Assembly: GCA_017860085.1 (NCBI GenBank)
Contig: JAFNAJ010000120.1
Span: forward strand, 1-7,480
Direction: 5' to 3'
Origin: Acidobacteriota bacterium
GTDB taxonomy: Bacteria; Acidobacteriota; Vicinamibacteria; Vicinamibacterales; JAFNAJ01
DNA: 7,480 nucleotides
The first letter of the stretch is position 1; every line of letters begins with the position of its first letter. A model generated the notes under the pieces. That model searched no databases, was not told the origin of the DNA, and saw only the letters and a program-made list of their open reading frames with translations. Shown one piece after another: positions 1 through 5,468 of the stretch. Made by a program: the position numbers and the translations under genes.

Positions 1-689
1 GCGTCCTGCTCGCCGAGGAGCGACCTCCCGAGTTCCTGGAGCTGAGCATCGATGCTGCCGTCGACCAGGCCGAAGTCCGACTCGACAAGACAGCCGCCGC
101 GCGCCACCGCCGCGTCTGGCACGACCGTCACGTGCGAGCCCGCCCAGCCCTCGCCACGGCTGCTCATCACGCTGGCGTAGTCGTCGGGGTTCAGTCGGAC
201 GGTGGCCGGCGAGTCGTGGCCGAGCCGATCGAGCGCCACGTGCGCCATCGCGGCAACGATCTCGGGATCGAGCGTGACCTCCCGCAAGACCACCCGCCGT
301 GCCACCGAGAGCGCGAGTTCCACCATCTGGCGCTCGGTCTGTCGCACGATCGTTCGCCGGAGCTCGGCAAGCTCATCGATGGTGCTTGCCAGCCGCCGGA
401 GCATGGCCTCGGCCCGCTGCGCCCCGGCCTCCATCCCCGCGCGTTCGCCCTGGGCATAGCCCTTGGCGAAGGCGTCACGTTCGATTCCCGCCGCATGCGC
501 GTGCGCCTCGACTGGCCCCGCTGTCGCCGACTGCGCGTGCGGCCGCAGCGACGAACGCTCAGCATCGCCAGAAAAGCGGGAGACGATCTCTGCCGGCTCT
601 GGCGGGCGCGCGGCATCCTCGATCGTGGGCCAGGGGAAGGGCACAACGACCGCACTGGCACCGGTGAGGCGCCTGGCCTTAGGTGACAT
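1..689 (-). CDS. fliH: FliH, flagellar export ATPase regulator/stator (C-terminus cut by window edge)
   Basis: FliH binds the FliI ATPase of the flagellar type III export apparatus, restrains its activity and links it to the C-ring and export gate on the cytoplasmic side. The visible 229 residues contain the family hallmark: a run of GxxxG repeats at residues 77-89 (GYAQGERAGMEAG), followed by a long helical segment (about 90-135) and the compact C-terminal FliI-binding domain (about 137-225) with LNPDDY near 166-171 and the typical ARGGCLVES...VDGSID ending (196-214). A lone Trp at residue 20 lies in the N-terminal tail, where family members use Trp to contact the C-ring or FlhA (inference here). 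The ATG at 687-689 follows GGGGAG by 4 nt and overlaps the end of fliG by 11 bp, so translation is probably coupled. The length is already close to full size; only a few residues should be missing. An overlapping ORF in another frame has no family features. Confidence 0.93.
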   Translation of the reverse strand, partial: MSPKARRLTGASAVVVPFPWPTIEDAARPPEPAEIVSRFSGDAERSSLRPHAQSATAGPVEAHAHAAGIERDAFAKGYAQGERAGMEAGAQRAEAMLRRLASTIDELAELRRTIVRQTERQMVELALSVARRVVLREVTLDPEIVAAMAHVALDRLGHDSPATVRLNPDDYASVMSSRGEGWAGSHVTVVPDAAVARGGCLVESDFGLVDGSIDAQLQELGRSLLGEQD

Positions 690-1713
690 AGGGCTCCCCG
701 GCCGCCGCGCCGGTCGTCAGCAGGCCCTCTTCTTCGAGCTTCCGCGCGATGGCCACGATCTCCTGCTGGGCCTTCTCGACCTCTCGCAGGCGAATGGCGC
801 CCATCACCTCCATTTCCTCCCTGATCATCTCAGCGGCGCGCTTGGACATGTTCGCGAAGAACCGCGTGCGAATCGACTCCGACGCGCCCTTGAGCGAGAT
901 GGTCAGCACCTTCTTGTCGGCCCGCTGGACGATCTCCCTGAGGGCGGTGTCGTCCACGCCGGTGAGATCCTCGAACACGAACATCAGGTTGCGGATCGAC
1001 ACCGCCAGGTCCGGACTCTGACTCTCAACGGACTCGAGCACGGCCTGCGTCACCGAGCGATCGAGCCGGTTGAGCAGCTCGGCCACTGCCCGCACGCCCC
1101 CATAGGACTCGTGAGTGGATCCCCCGAGTGCCTTCAGGCGCTGCTCGATCACCGCCGAGATGCGCGAGATGACCTCGGGCGAGATGTCGTCGAGGCTCGC
1201 CATCCGGGTGACCACCTCCACGCGCAGGTCCTCGGGCAGCGAGTTCAGCAGCAACGCGGACTGCGAAGGCTTCAGGTGCGCGAGGATCAAGGCGATGGTC
1301 TGCGGGTGCTCGGCCACGATGAACTTGGACAGCTGCTGGGGATCGGCCTGCTCGAGCCGCACGAAGGCCCTGGTCGACTCGGCCGACTTGACCACGCGGT
1401 CGAGCATGCGACGGGCCACGTCTGGCCCCAGGCTGCGATTGAGCAGCTTCTGCGCGAAGTCGACGCTGCCTCGGGTGAGGACCCCCGCGGCCTGCCACAT
1501 CGAGTGGAACTCCTCGAGGACGTTGGTGCCTGCCTCGGACGGGATGGGTCCGAGCGCGGCCACCTCGTGGGCGATTCGCTCGATCTCATCCTGGTGGAGG
1601 TGCTTGAAGACCTCGCTGGCGCACTCCTCGCCCAGCACCAGCGTCAGGATGGCGGCCTTGCGTGCCCCGGTCAGCTCGTTGACCTGCTGCGTCGTCGCGG
1701 TCATGGCCGTCAC
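679..1713 (-). CDS. fliG: FliG, flagellar motor switch protein
   Basis: FliG sits on the cytoplasmic face of the MS-ring, joins FliF to FliM/FliN and takes torque from the stator. The 344-residue product has normal family length and all three domains: an N-terminal FliF-binding domain (about 10-100), a middle domain with the EHPQ motif at 135-138 followed by TIALIL, and the C-terminal domain with MFVF at 244-247. The charged residues of the torque helix are kept in kind: K275, R292, the acidic pair E299-E300 (Asp-Asp in enterics) and R308. The start is GTG at 1711-1713, which overlaps the fliF stop as GTGA and has GAGG 10 nt upstream; an ATG three codons later (1702-1704) is a weaker alternative because it would sit 19 nt from that site. 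It overlaps fliH by 11 bp. Confidence 0.98.
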   Translation of the reverse strand: MTAMTATTQQVNELTGARKAAILTLVLGEECASEVFKHLHQDEIERIAHEVAALGPIPSEAGTNVLEEFHSMWQAAGVLTRGSVDFAQKLLNRSLGPDVARRMLDRVVKSAESTRAFVRLEQADPQQLSKFIVAEHPQTIALILAHLKPSQSALLLNSLPEDLRVEVVTRMASLDDISPEVISRISAVIEQRLKALGGSTHESYGGVRAVAELLNRLDRSVTQAVLESVESQSPDLAVSIRNLMFVFEDLTGVDDTALREIVQRADKKVLTISLKGASESIRTRFFANMSKRAAEMIREEMEVMGAIRLREVEKAQQEIVAIARKLEEEGLLTTGAAAGEPYVT

Positions 1714-3362
1714 CTGTTGCGATCCTCGACCAGCCAGCTCCGCAGGAGACGCGCCGCGTTCTCCGGCTCCTGCTGAGTCATCCCAGCGAGGCGCTTGGTC
1801 AACACCGGCACCCGCCGGTCCTGCAGTGCGCCCGATGCGTTGAGCTGCGCCTCGAGCTCACCTTCGAGTTCCTGGATGGTGCGCGGCAACTGCTGCGGCA
1901 ACCGCCCGCCGGCCGTCGCGCCAGCCACGGCCAGTCCACGGTTCATGAGGGGACGGCCGATGAACAGAATGGCGATCACCCCGAGCGCGAGCACCGCCGC
2001 CACCCGGCCCACCTCCTTGAGGGCGGGCGCCGCCTGCTGCAGCATCGATGGCGCGGGGCCCTCCTCGGTGACTACCTCGTCGAACGAGATGTTCTCGACC
2101 GTCAGCTGGTCGCCGCGCGCGGCATCGAGTCCGACCGCCGCCGAAACCAGGGCCTGGATCTTCTGCATCTGCTCGGGGGACCGCGCTTTCACGCTGGCAC
2201 TGACCGTGCCGTCCTGTTCCTGCTTCGCCACGTGGTCGTCATCGACGATCACGGCCACCGAAAGCCTGGCGATGTCGCCCCGTGGCCGCACCGTGTGACG
2301 AACCACCTTGCTGACCTCGTAGTTGGTGATCTCCTGGCTTCGCCCGGTCGGCGCCACGCGCGCCGGCGTCACGGGCTGGGCGGTCGACGTCGTCTCGGGC
2401 GTGTTGCTCCCTGGCGGGACCGGCCCCGGGACATTCGCGCGCGCGCCGGCCACGCCCATCTGGGCCGCGGATGACGCCGCCCCGTCGAGTGACACCTGGC
2501 GACTGCGCACCACGGTCTCAGGATCCCAGCGCTCCTCCACCTGGTCCTCGGAGGTAGGGTTCAGACGGGCCGCGACGTTCACCCGCACGCGGTCGACGCC
2601 CACCACCGGTTCGAGCAGTGCCACGACGCGTGCCGCCGTTTCCCGCTCGAACCGCTGCTGGCGTTCCATCTCAACCGCGCCCAGGGGTTCACCATCGCCC
2701 TCCTGTGGCCGAGCCAGCGGGCGTCCGAAGGTGTCGACCACCACCACCGCCTCGGGGCGCAAACCCTCCACCGCCGCGGCCACCAGGCTCGAGATGCCCT
2801 GCACCGTCGCCGTCGAGAGGGGACGCCTGCCGTTGCGCAGCTTGAGGACCACCGACGCCTTGGCCGGCTGCTCACGCGCGGCGAAGAGCGATTCCTTGGC
2901 CATCGCGATGTGCACCCGCGCGCTCGCCACCTCGGAAATGGTGCCGATCGTCCGTGCAAGCTCGCCTTCGAGCGCGCGCCGGTAGTTCACGTGCTCGAGG
3001 AACTCGGTGGCGCCGAACTGCGTGCGATCGAAGATTTCGAACCCCATTCGACCGGTGCCCGGCAACCCCTGGGCCGACAGGTCGATCCGAAGCTGGTCGA
3101 GGTCGGACTCTGGCACCCGCACCGTGCGCCCGCCATCCGCGAGCTCGTACTGGACCTTCTGCTCGCGCAGTTTCGAGGCCACCTGCGCGGCCGACTCAGG
3201 GTCCATGTCGGCAAACAGCACCCGGTAGGTTGGCGCGTTGAGCCAGTAGGCCGAGCCGACGATGACGCCGACCACCAGCATGAAGGCGACGCCGAGGGAC
3301 GCCAGCTGACTGGCGCTCATCGACCTTCGCAGGGCGTTGAATCTGGCGAGTAGTGGTTCCAC
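1710..3362 (-). CDS. fliF: FliF, flagellar MS-ring protein
   Basis: FliF builds the MS-ring in the inner membrane, the assembly base of the basal body and housing of the export gate. With the preferred start the product is 550 residues, typical for the family. A first transmembrane segment lies at about residues 20-41 (LASLGVAFMLVVGVIVG core), followed by YRVLFADM and the ring-building motifs, including GLPGTGRMGFEIFD (about 106-119) and the FLEHVNYRRALEGELARTI stretch (about 121-139). A Pro/Ser/Thr-rich stretch at about 310-340 matches the poorly conserved periplasmic loop. The second transmembrane segment is at about 453-469, and the extreme C-terminus (LLRSWLVED) is the FliG-binding helix. 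GTG at 3360-3362 is chosen because GGAG lies 9 nt upstream; the longer reading from TTG at 3383 adds seven residues but has no visible ribosome site. The stop overlaps the fliG start by 4 bp. Confidence 0.97.
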   Translation of the reverse strand: MEPLLARFNALRRSMSASQLASLGVAFMLVVGVIVGSAYWLNAPTYRVLFADMDPESAAQVASKLREQKVQYELADGGRTVRVPESDLDQLRIDLSAQGLPGTGRMGFEIFDRTQFGATEFLEHVNYRRALEGELARTIGTISEVASARVHIAMAKESLFAAREQPAKASVVLKLRNGRRPLSTATVQGISSLVAAAVEGLRPEAVVVVDTFGRPLARPQEGDGEPLGAVEMERQQRFERETAARVVALLEPVVGVDRVRVNVAARLNPTSEDQVEERWDPETVVRSRQVSLDGAASSAAQMGVAGARANVPGPVPPGSNTPETTSTAQPVTPARVAPTGRSQEITNYEVSKVVRHTVRPRGDIARLSVAVIVDDDHVAKQEQDGTVSASVKARSPEQMQKIQALVSAAVGLDAARGDQLTVENISFDEVVTEEGPAPSMLQQAAPALKEVGRVAAVLALGVIAILFIGRPLMNRGLAVAGATAGGRLPQQLPRTIQELEGELEAQLNASGALQDRRVPVLTKRLAGMTQQEPENAARLLRSWLVEDRNR

Positions 3363-3371
3363 GGTCGCGGG

Positions 3372-3375
3372 CTCC
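3372..3375 (-). promoter_or_regulatory. Ribosome binding site deciding the fliF start
   Basis: GGAG on the minus strand, 9 nt before the GTG at 3360-3362. It favours that GTG over the in-frame TTG at 3381-3383, whose upstream bases show no purine-rich site. It would lie inside the coding region if the TTG were used. Confidence 0.55.
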
Positions 3376-3394
3376 GCACGCAACGAGGATCAGG

Positions 3395-3411
3395 TGCCGG
3401 CTAGACCGGCA
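3395..3411 (-). repeat. Hairpin across the fliE stop codon
   Basis: A perfect 6-bp inverted repeat, TGCCGG / CCGGCA, with a 5-nt loop that contains the fliE stop codon. It sits in the only sizeable gap (38 bp) inside the operon, just before the fliF ribosome site. No T-run follows on the minus strand, so it is not a standard intrinsic terminator. A role in mRNA processing, stability or expression ratio is possible but inferred. Confidence 0.4.
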
Positions 3412-3697
3412 TCCGCATGATCTCCTGGTAGGCCTGGACGAGCTTGTTTCTCACCTGGACGGTCAACTGCAGCGTGAGATCTGCGCGCTGCAGGGCGATC
3501 ATCGCGTCGTGCACGTCCCCTTGGCCGCTGAGCATGCTGCTCACGGCCTGGTTGGCCTGCCCGTTCGTGTCATCGACGGACTGGATCAACCGAGCGAGCG
3601 ACTCGCCGAACCCCGCAGACGTGGGTTTTGCGGCCTGCCCGCTGCCCGGAAGCAGGGGAACGGTCTGAACACTGCCGACCAACGGATTGACTGCCAC
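3401..3697 (-). CDS. fliE: FliE, MS-ring/rod junction protein
   Basis: FliE forms the joint between the MS-ring and the proximal rod and is exported early through the flagellar type III apparatus. The 98-residue product matches the usual length of about 100. The central segment FGESLARLIQSVDDTNGQAN (about 30-49) and the C-terminal helix ending NKLVQAYQEIMRMPV (84-98) are the family signatures. There is no cleavable signal peptide, as expected for a type III export substrate. The start is GTG at 3695-3697 with GAGG 5 nt upstream. That site lies inside the end of flgC, and only one base separates the flgC stop from this start, so coupled translation is likely. A 6-bp hairpin spans its stop codon. 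Confidence 0.97.
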   Translation of the reverse strand: MAVNPLVGSVQTVPLLPGSGQAAKPTSAGFGESLARLIQSVDDTNGQANQAVSSMLSGQGDVHDAMIALQRADLTLQLTVQVRNKLVQAYQEIMRMPV

Positions 3698-3698
3698 G

Positions 3699-4130
3699 TC
3701 AGCCTCGTCCGATCTCGAGCGCGCGTTGCACGAGATCGCGAATCAGTGAGATTGCGGTGAGGTTGGCCTGGTACGCGCGAGCGGCACTGAGCATGTCGAC
3801 CATTTCCTCGGACGGGTCGACGTTGGGCAGCGCGACGAAGCCGTTCTTGTCTGCGTCGGGATGCGACGGTTCATAGCGCTGGCGGCCCGGCGTCGGGTCT
3901 TCGATGACGTCGGCCACGCGCACGCCCGTCGCCGTGGCGCGCCCGAGGACGTCGTTGAACGAGTCGACGGGTTCGGCCGCCAGCACGACATCGCGCCGGC
4001 GGTAGGCCTTGCCATCGGGGCCGCGCGTCGACTCGGCGTTGGCAAGATTCGAGACCGCAACCTCGACGCGGAGACGCTCGGCCGACAGGGCACTGGCAGC
4101 GGCGCTGATCGCGGAGTCGAGCGTGGCCAT
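3699..4130 (-). CDS. flgC: FlgC, proximal rod protein
   Basis: FlgC is one of the proximal rod subunits of the flagellar basal body that cross the periplasm on top of the MS-ring; it leaves the cell through the flagellar export apparatus without a signal peptide. The 143 residues are close to the family norm of about 135-150. The N-terminal rod signature VAVSNLANAEST is at about 24-35, and the C-terminal signature GFVALPNVDPSEEMVDML plus SAARAYQANLTAI covers about 97-127. Start ATG at 4128-4130 has an excellent ribosome site (GGGGAGGG, overlapping the flgB stop) about 8 nt upstream. The gap to flgB is 15 bp and to fliE 1 bp. Confidence 0.97.
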   Translation of the reverse strand: MATLDSAISAAASALSAERLRVEVAVSNLANAESTRGPDGKAYRRRDVVLAAEPVDSFNDVLGRATATGVRVADVIEDPTPGRQRYEPSHPDADKNGFVALPNVDPSEEMVDMLSAARAYQANLTAISLIRDLVQRALEIGRG

Positions 4131-4145
4131 GCGCAGTTCCCTCCC

Positions 4146-4535
4146 CTACTTGCCGTCGTTGATGGCATACCGGATCAGCCGGAACTTCGCGGCCAACGCG
4201 GTCTGCGCGCGGGCGAAATCCCCCCCGGCCCGGGTCATCTCGAGCAGCTCGCGATCGACCTGCACGGTGTTGCCGTCACGTCGTGCCTGAAGCCCCTCGG
4301 TCTCCTTCGTCGCCGGGCCAGCGGCGCCCTGTGCAGACTGGTGCCTGGGATCCGTCGTGCGCAGGCCTGACGCCAACTGCGCCTCGAGGGTGCGCGCGAA
4401 GTCGACCTCGCGTGCCTTGAACCCTGGGGTGCTGGCATTGGCGAGGTTGCTGGCCGACACGACCTGGCGGGCGGCCGCCACCGTCATCTGGTGCCGCAGG
4501 GCGGCCACGAGTGCGGCGTCGCTGATTTCGCTCAC
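4146..4535 (-). CDS. flgB: FlgB, proximal rod protein
   Basis: FlgB is a proximal rod subunit that works with FlgC and FliE to raise the rod from the MS-ring. The 129-residue product has normal family length. The N-terminal rod motif reads SASNLANASTPGFKAREVDF (about 27-46), and the C-terminal helix carries MTRAGGDFARAQTALAAKFRLI (roughly 99-120), the rod/hook-family coiled segment. The middle, about 55-85, is the usual variable stretch. The start is GTG at 4533-4535, with GAGGG 4 nt upstream; no in-frame ATG further in would keep the N-terminal helix. It is the first gene of the operon, about 55 nt downstream of the predicted sigma-54 transcription start. Confidence 0.97.
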   Translation of the reverse strand: MSEISDAALVAALRHQMTVAAARQVVSASNLANASTPGFKAREVDFARTLEAQLASGLRTTDPRHQSAQGAAGPATKETEGLQARRDGNTVQVDRELLEMTRAGGDFARAQTALAAKFRLIRYAINDGK

Positions 4536-4559
4536 GGTGCCCTCAACCTTTCGTGCCGG

Positions 4560-4577
4560 CGGTCGATTATCCGACCG
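4560..4577 (-). repeat. Leader hairpin upstream of flgB
   Basis: A perfect 6-bp inverted repeat CGGTCG / CGACCG around an A/T-rich 6-nt loop. It falls at about +14 to +31 of the predicted flgB transcript, 15 nt ahead of the GAGGG ribosome site. The arms resemble the GGTCGG half-sites found upstream of the promoter, so this could be a downstream operator as well as an mRNA hairpin. Function is inferred. Confidence 0.4.
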
Positions 4578-4600
4578 ACGGGTGGTGCACCTCGGCGGTC

Positions 4601-4616
4601 AGCAAGAACGGTGCCC
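4601..4616 (-). promoter_or_regulatory. Sigma-54 (RpoN) promoter of the flgB operon
   Basis: The minus strand reads GGGCAC, five bases, TTGCT. The RpoN consensus is TGGCAC-N5-TTGCW, so only the first base differs. The essential GG (-24) and GC (-12) are present with the correct spacing. The transcription start would be near 4590, leaving a leader of about 55 nt before the flgB GTG. The orientation and position fit the flgB-fliH operon, and an NtrC-class activator is encoded about 0.9 kb away. Sigma-54 control of basal-body genes is established in several flagellated bacteria; its use here is inferred from the motif. Confidence 0.82.
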
Positions 4617-4682
4617 TGTCCGTAATCCGTCACTTCACGCCCAAAGCCCTCTACAGGCCGCCATCAGACCCACCGATAGACT

Positions 4683-4712
4683 GGTCGGCTGGCCGACACT
4701 TCGGTCGGCTGG
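4683..4712. promoter_or_regulatory. Candidate enhancer (UAS) for the NtrC-class activator
   Basis: Two identical 10-bp direct repeats, GGTCGGCTGG, start at 4683 and 4703, exactly 20 bp apart. Between them lies GCCGAC (4692-4697), which forms a dyad with the left repeat (GTCGGC-TG-GCCGAC, 4684-4697). The cluster lies about 94-123 bp upstream of the predicted sigma-54 start site, the usual distance for NtrC-family enhancers. A further GGTCGG at 4743-4748, inside the neighbouring gene, keeps the 20-bp phase. The site also lies just beyond the stop of the receiver gene, so a role as its 3' hairpin cannot be excluded, though no T-run follows. Confidence 0.5.
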
Positions 4713-4732
4713 ACGTCATGAGGCGCTGGAGT

Positions 4733-5284
4733 TCAGTGCGTGGGTCGGAGTGGGCGGCGATCGAGCAGCTCGTCGAGAGCCGACTCGAGGCGCGCGAGCC
4801 TGAAATCGATGGCATCGAGTCGCGCCAGCAGGTGCTGGCGCCCGTCAACCGATTCACGTTGCCCGAGCCTGTGAAGCAGTTGCCGGTTCTCGGCCTCCAG
4901 GCTCAGCCGATCGCGCAGTCGCTGGAGAATGACGTCGATCTGGCCAAGGGAAAACGGCTTCGTGATGTAGTCGTAGGCGCCCAGGCGGACGGCCTGGATG
5001 GCCGAGTCGAGCGACGCGTAGCCGGTGACGATCACCACCTGGCACGAGGGATTGGCGTCGCGGGCCGCGCGGAGCACGCCCAGGCCGTCGACGCCTGGCA
5101 ATGCGAGGTCTGTGATGACAAAACTGTAACGAGCGGGCTCGCGTTGGAGGGCTGTAACGGCCGCGCGGCCGTCACTGGCGCTGGCGACCGGCACACCCTT
5201 CCCGCGCAGGAATTCCACCAGAAGTTCACGGATTTCGGGTTCGTCGTCGACGACGAGCGCCTCGAGCGGCAGTTGGTCAGCCAT
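4733..5284 (-). CDS. Stand-alone receiver-domain response regulator with coiled-coil-like tail
   Basis: The 183-residue protein has a complete receiver domain (about 7-122): acidic pocket D13-D14, phospho-acceptor D59 (VITDLALPG), T87 (IVTGY) and K109 (TKPF). It should therefore be phosphorylated by a histidine kinase. The rest (about 116-177) is Leu/Glu/Arg-rich with heptad-like spacing and looks coiled-coil; no HTH, AAA+ or enzymatic output domain is present. The receiver and linker resemble those of the NtrC-class regulator encoded divergently, so it may be a paralogue that lost its output domains. ATG at 5282-5284 is chosen because it places the first beta strand at residue 8; only a weak GGA lies 8 nt upstream. 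A TTG 20 codons earlier (5342-5344) is open but unlikely. It lies upstream of flgB on the same strand, so readthrough into the operon is possible. The exact role is unknown; dimerisation and protein-protein output are inferred. Confidence 0.9.
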   Translation of the reverse strand: MADQLPLEALVVDDEPEIRELLVEFLRGKGVPVASASDGRAAVTALQREPARYSFVITDLALPGVDGLGVLRAARDANPSCQVVIVTGYASLDSAIQAVRLGAYDYITKPFSLGQIDVILQRLRDRLSLEAENRQLLHRLGQRESVDGRQHLLARLDAIDFRLARLESALDELLDRRPLRPTH

Positions 5285-5468
5285 GTCGGCATTCCGTTTG
5301 CTATGTTGCCAGTTCCGACACCTCTGGTGTGTGGTAATCGTCAACGCCGTGAGTTTCTTGAATCGTCAGTCACCACCCGTGGTCGCTTGCATATTTCTCT
5401 CCTAGCCGCCCTGCCGCTCCCCGGCACGCGCCGCTGGGCCCCACTCACCCTGGACCCGAGCAGCTGAC
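5285..5468. promoter_or_regulatory. Divergent intergenic region between the two regulators
   Basis: This 184-bp region must hold the promoters of both the receiver gene (leftward) and the NtrC-class gene (rightward). It is more A/T-rich in the middle than its surroundings. Two short perfect dyads are visible: ACACC-TCT-GGTGT (5318-5330) and ACCAC-CC-GTGGT (5372-5383). I found no convincing -35/-10 pair or sigma-54 motif in either direction. The dyads may be operators for shared control, but this is speculative. Confidence 0.35.

Noticed and set aside
463..1776. A 437-codon open frame on the plus strand opposite fliG and fliH.
   Set aside because: It is antisense to clear FliG/FliH coding sequence, is rich in His/Arg/Gly/Leu as expected for a high-GC shadow frame, and has no recognisable domain.
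4643..4680. AAAG...CCGATAGA on the plus strand, resembling a sigma-28 flagellar promoter.
   Set aside because: Spacing between the elements is far too long, and it would point antisense into the receiver gene.
5285..5344. N-terminal 20-residue extension of the lone receiver from TTG at 5342-5344.
   Set aside because: Rare start codon, no ribosome site, and the extension is unlike receiver N-termini; ATG at 5282-5284 gives a normal start.
5380..5390. TGG...TTGC-like sequence in the divergent region considered as a sigma-54 promoter.
   Set aside because: The GG and GC elements are several bases too close together for RpoN recognition.
4553..5467. A 304-codon plus-strand frame covering the flgB control region and the lone receiver gene.
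   Set aside because: It is antisense to a receiver domain with all catalytic residues and runs through a promoter region; no domain recognised.
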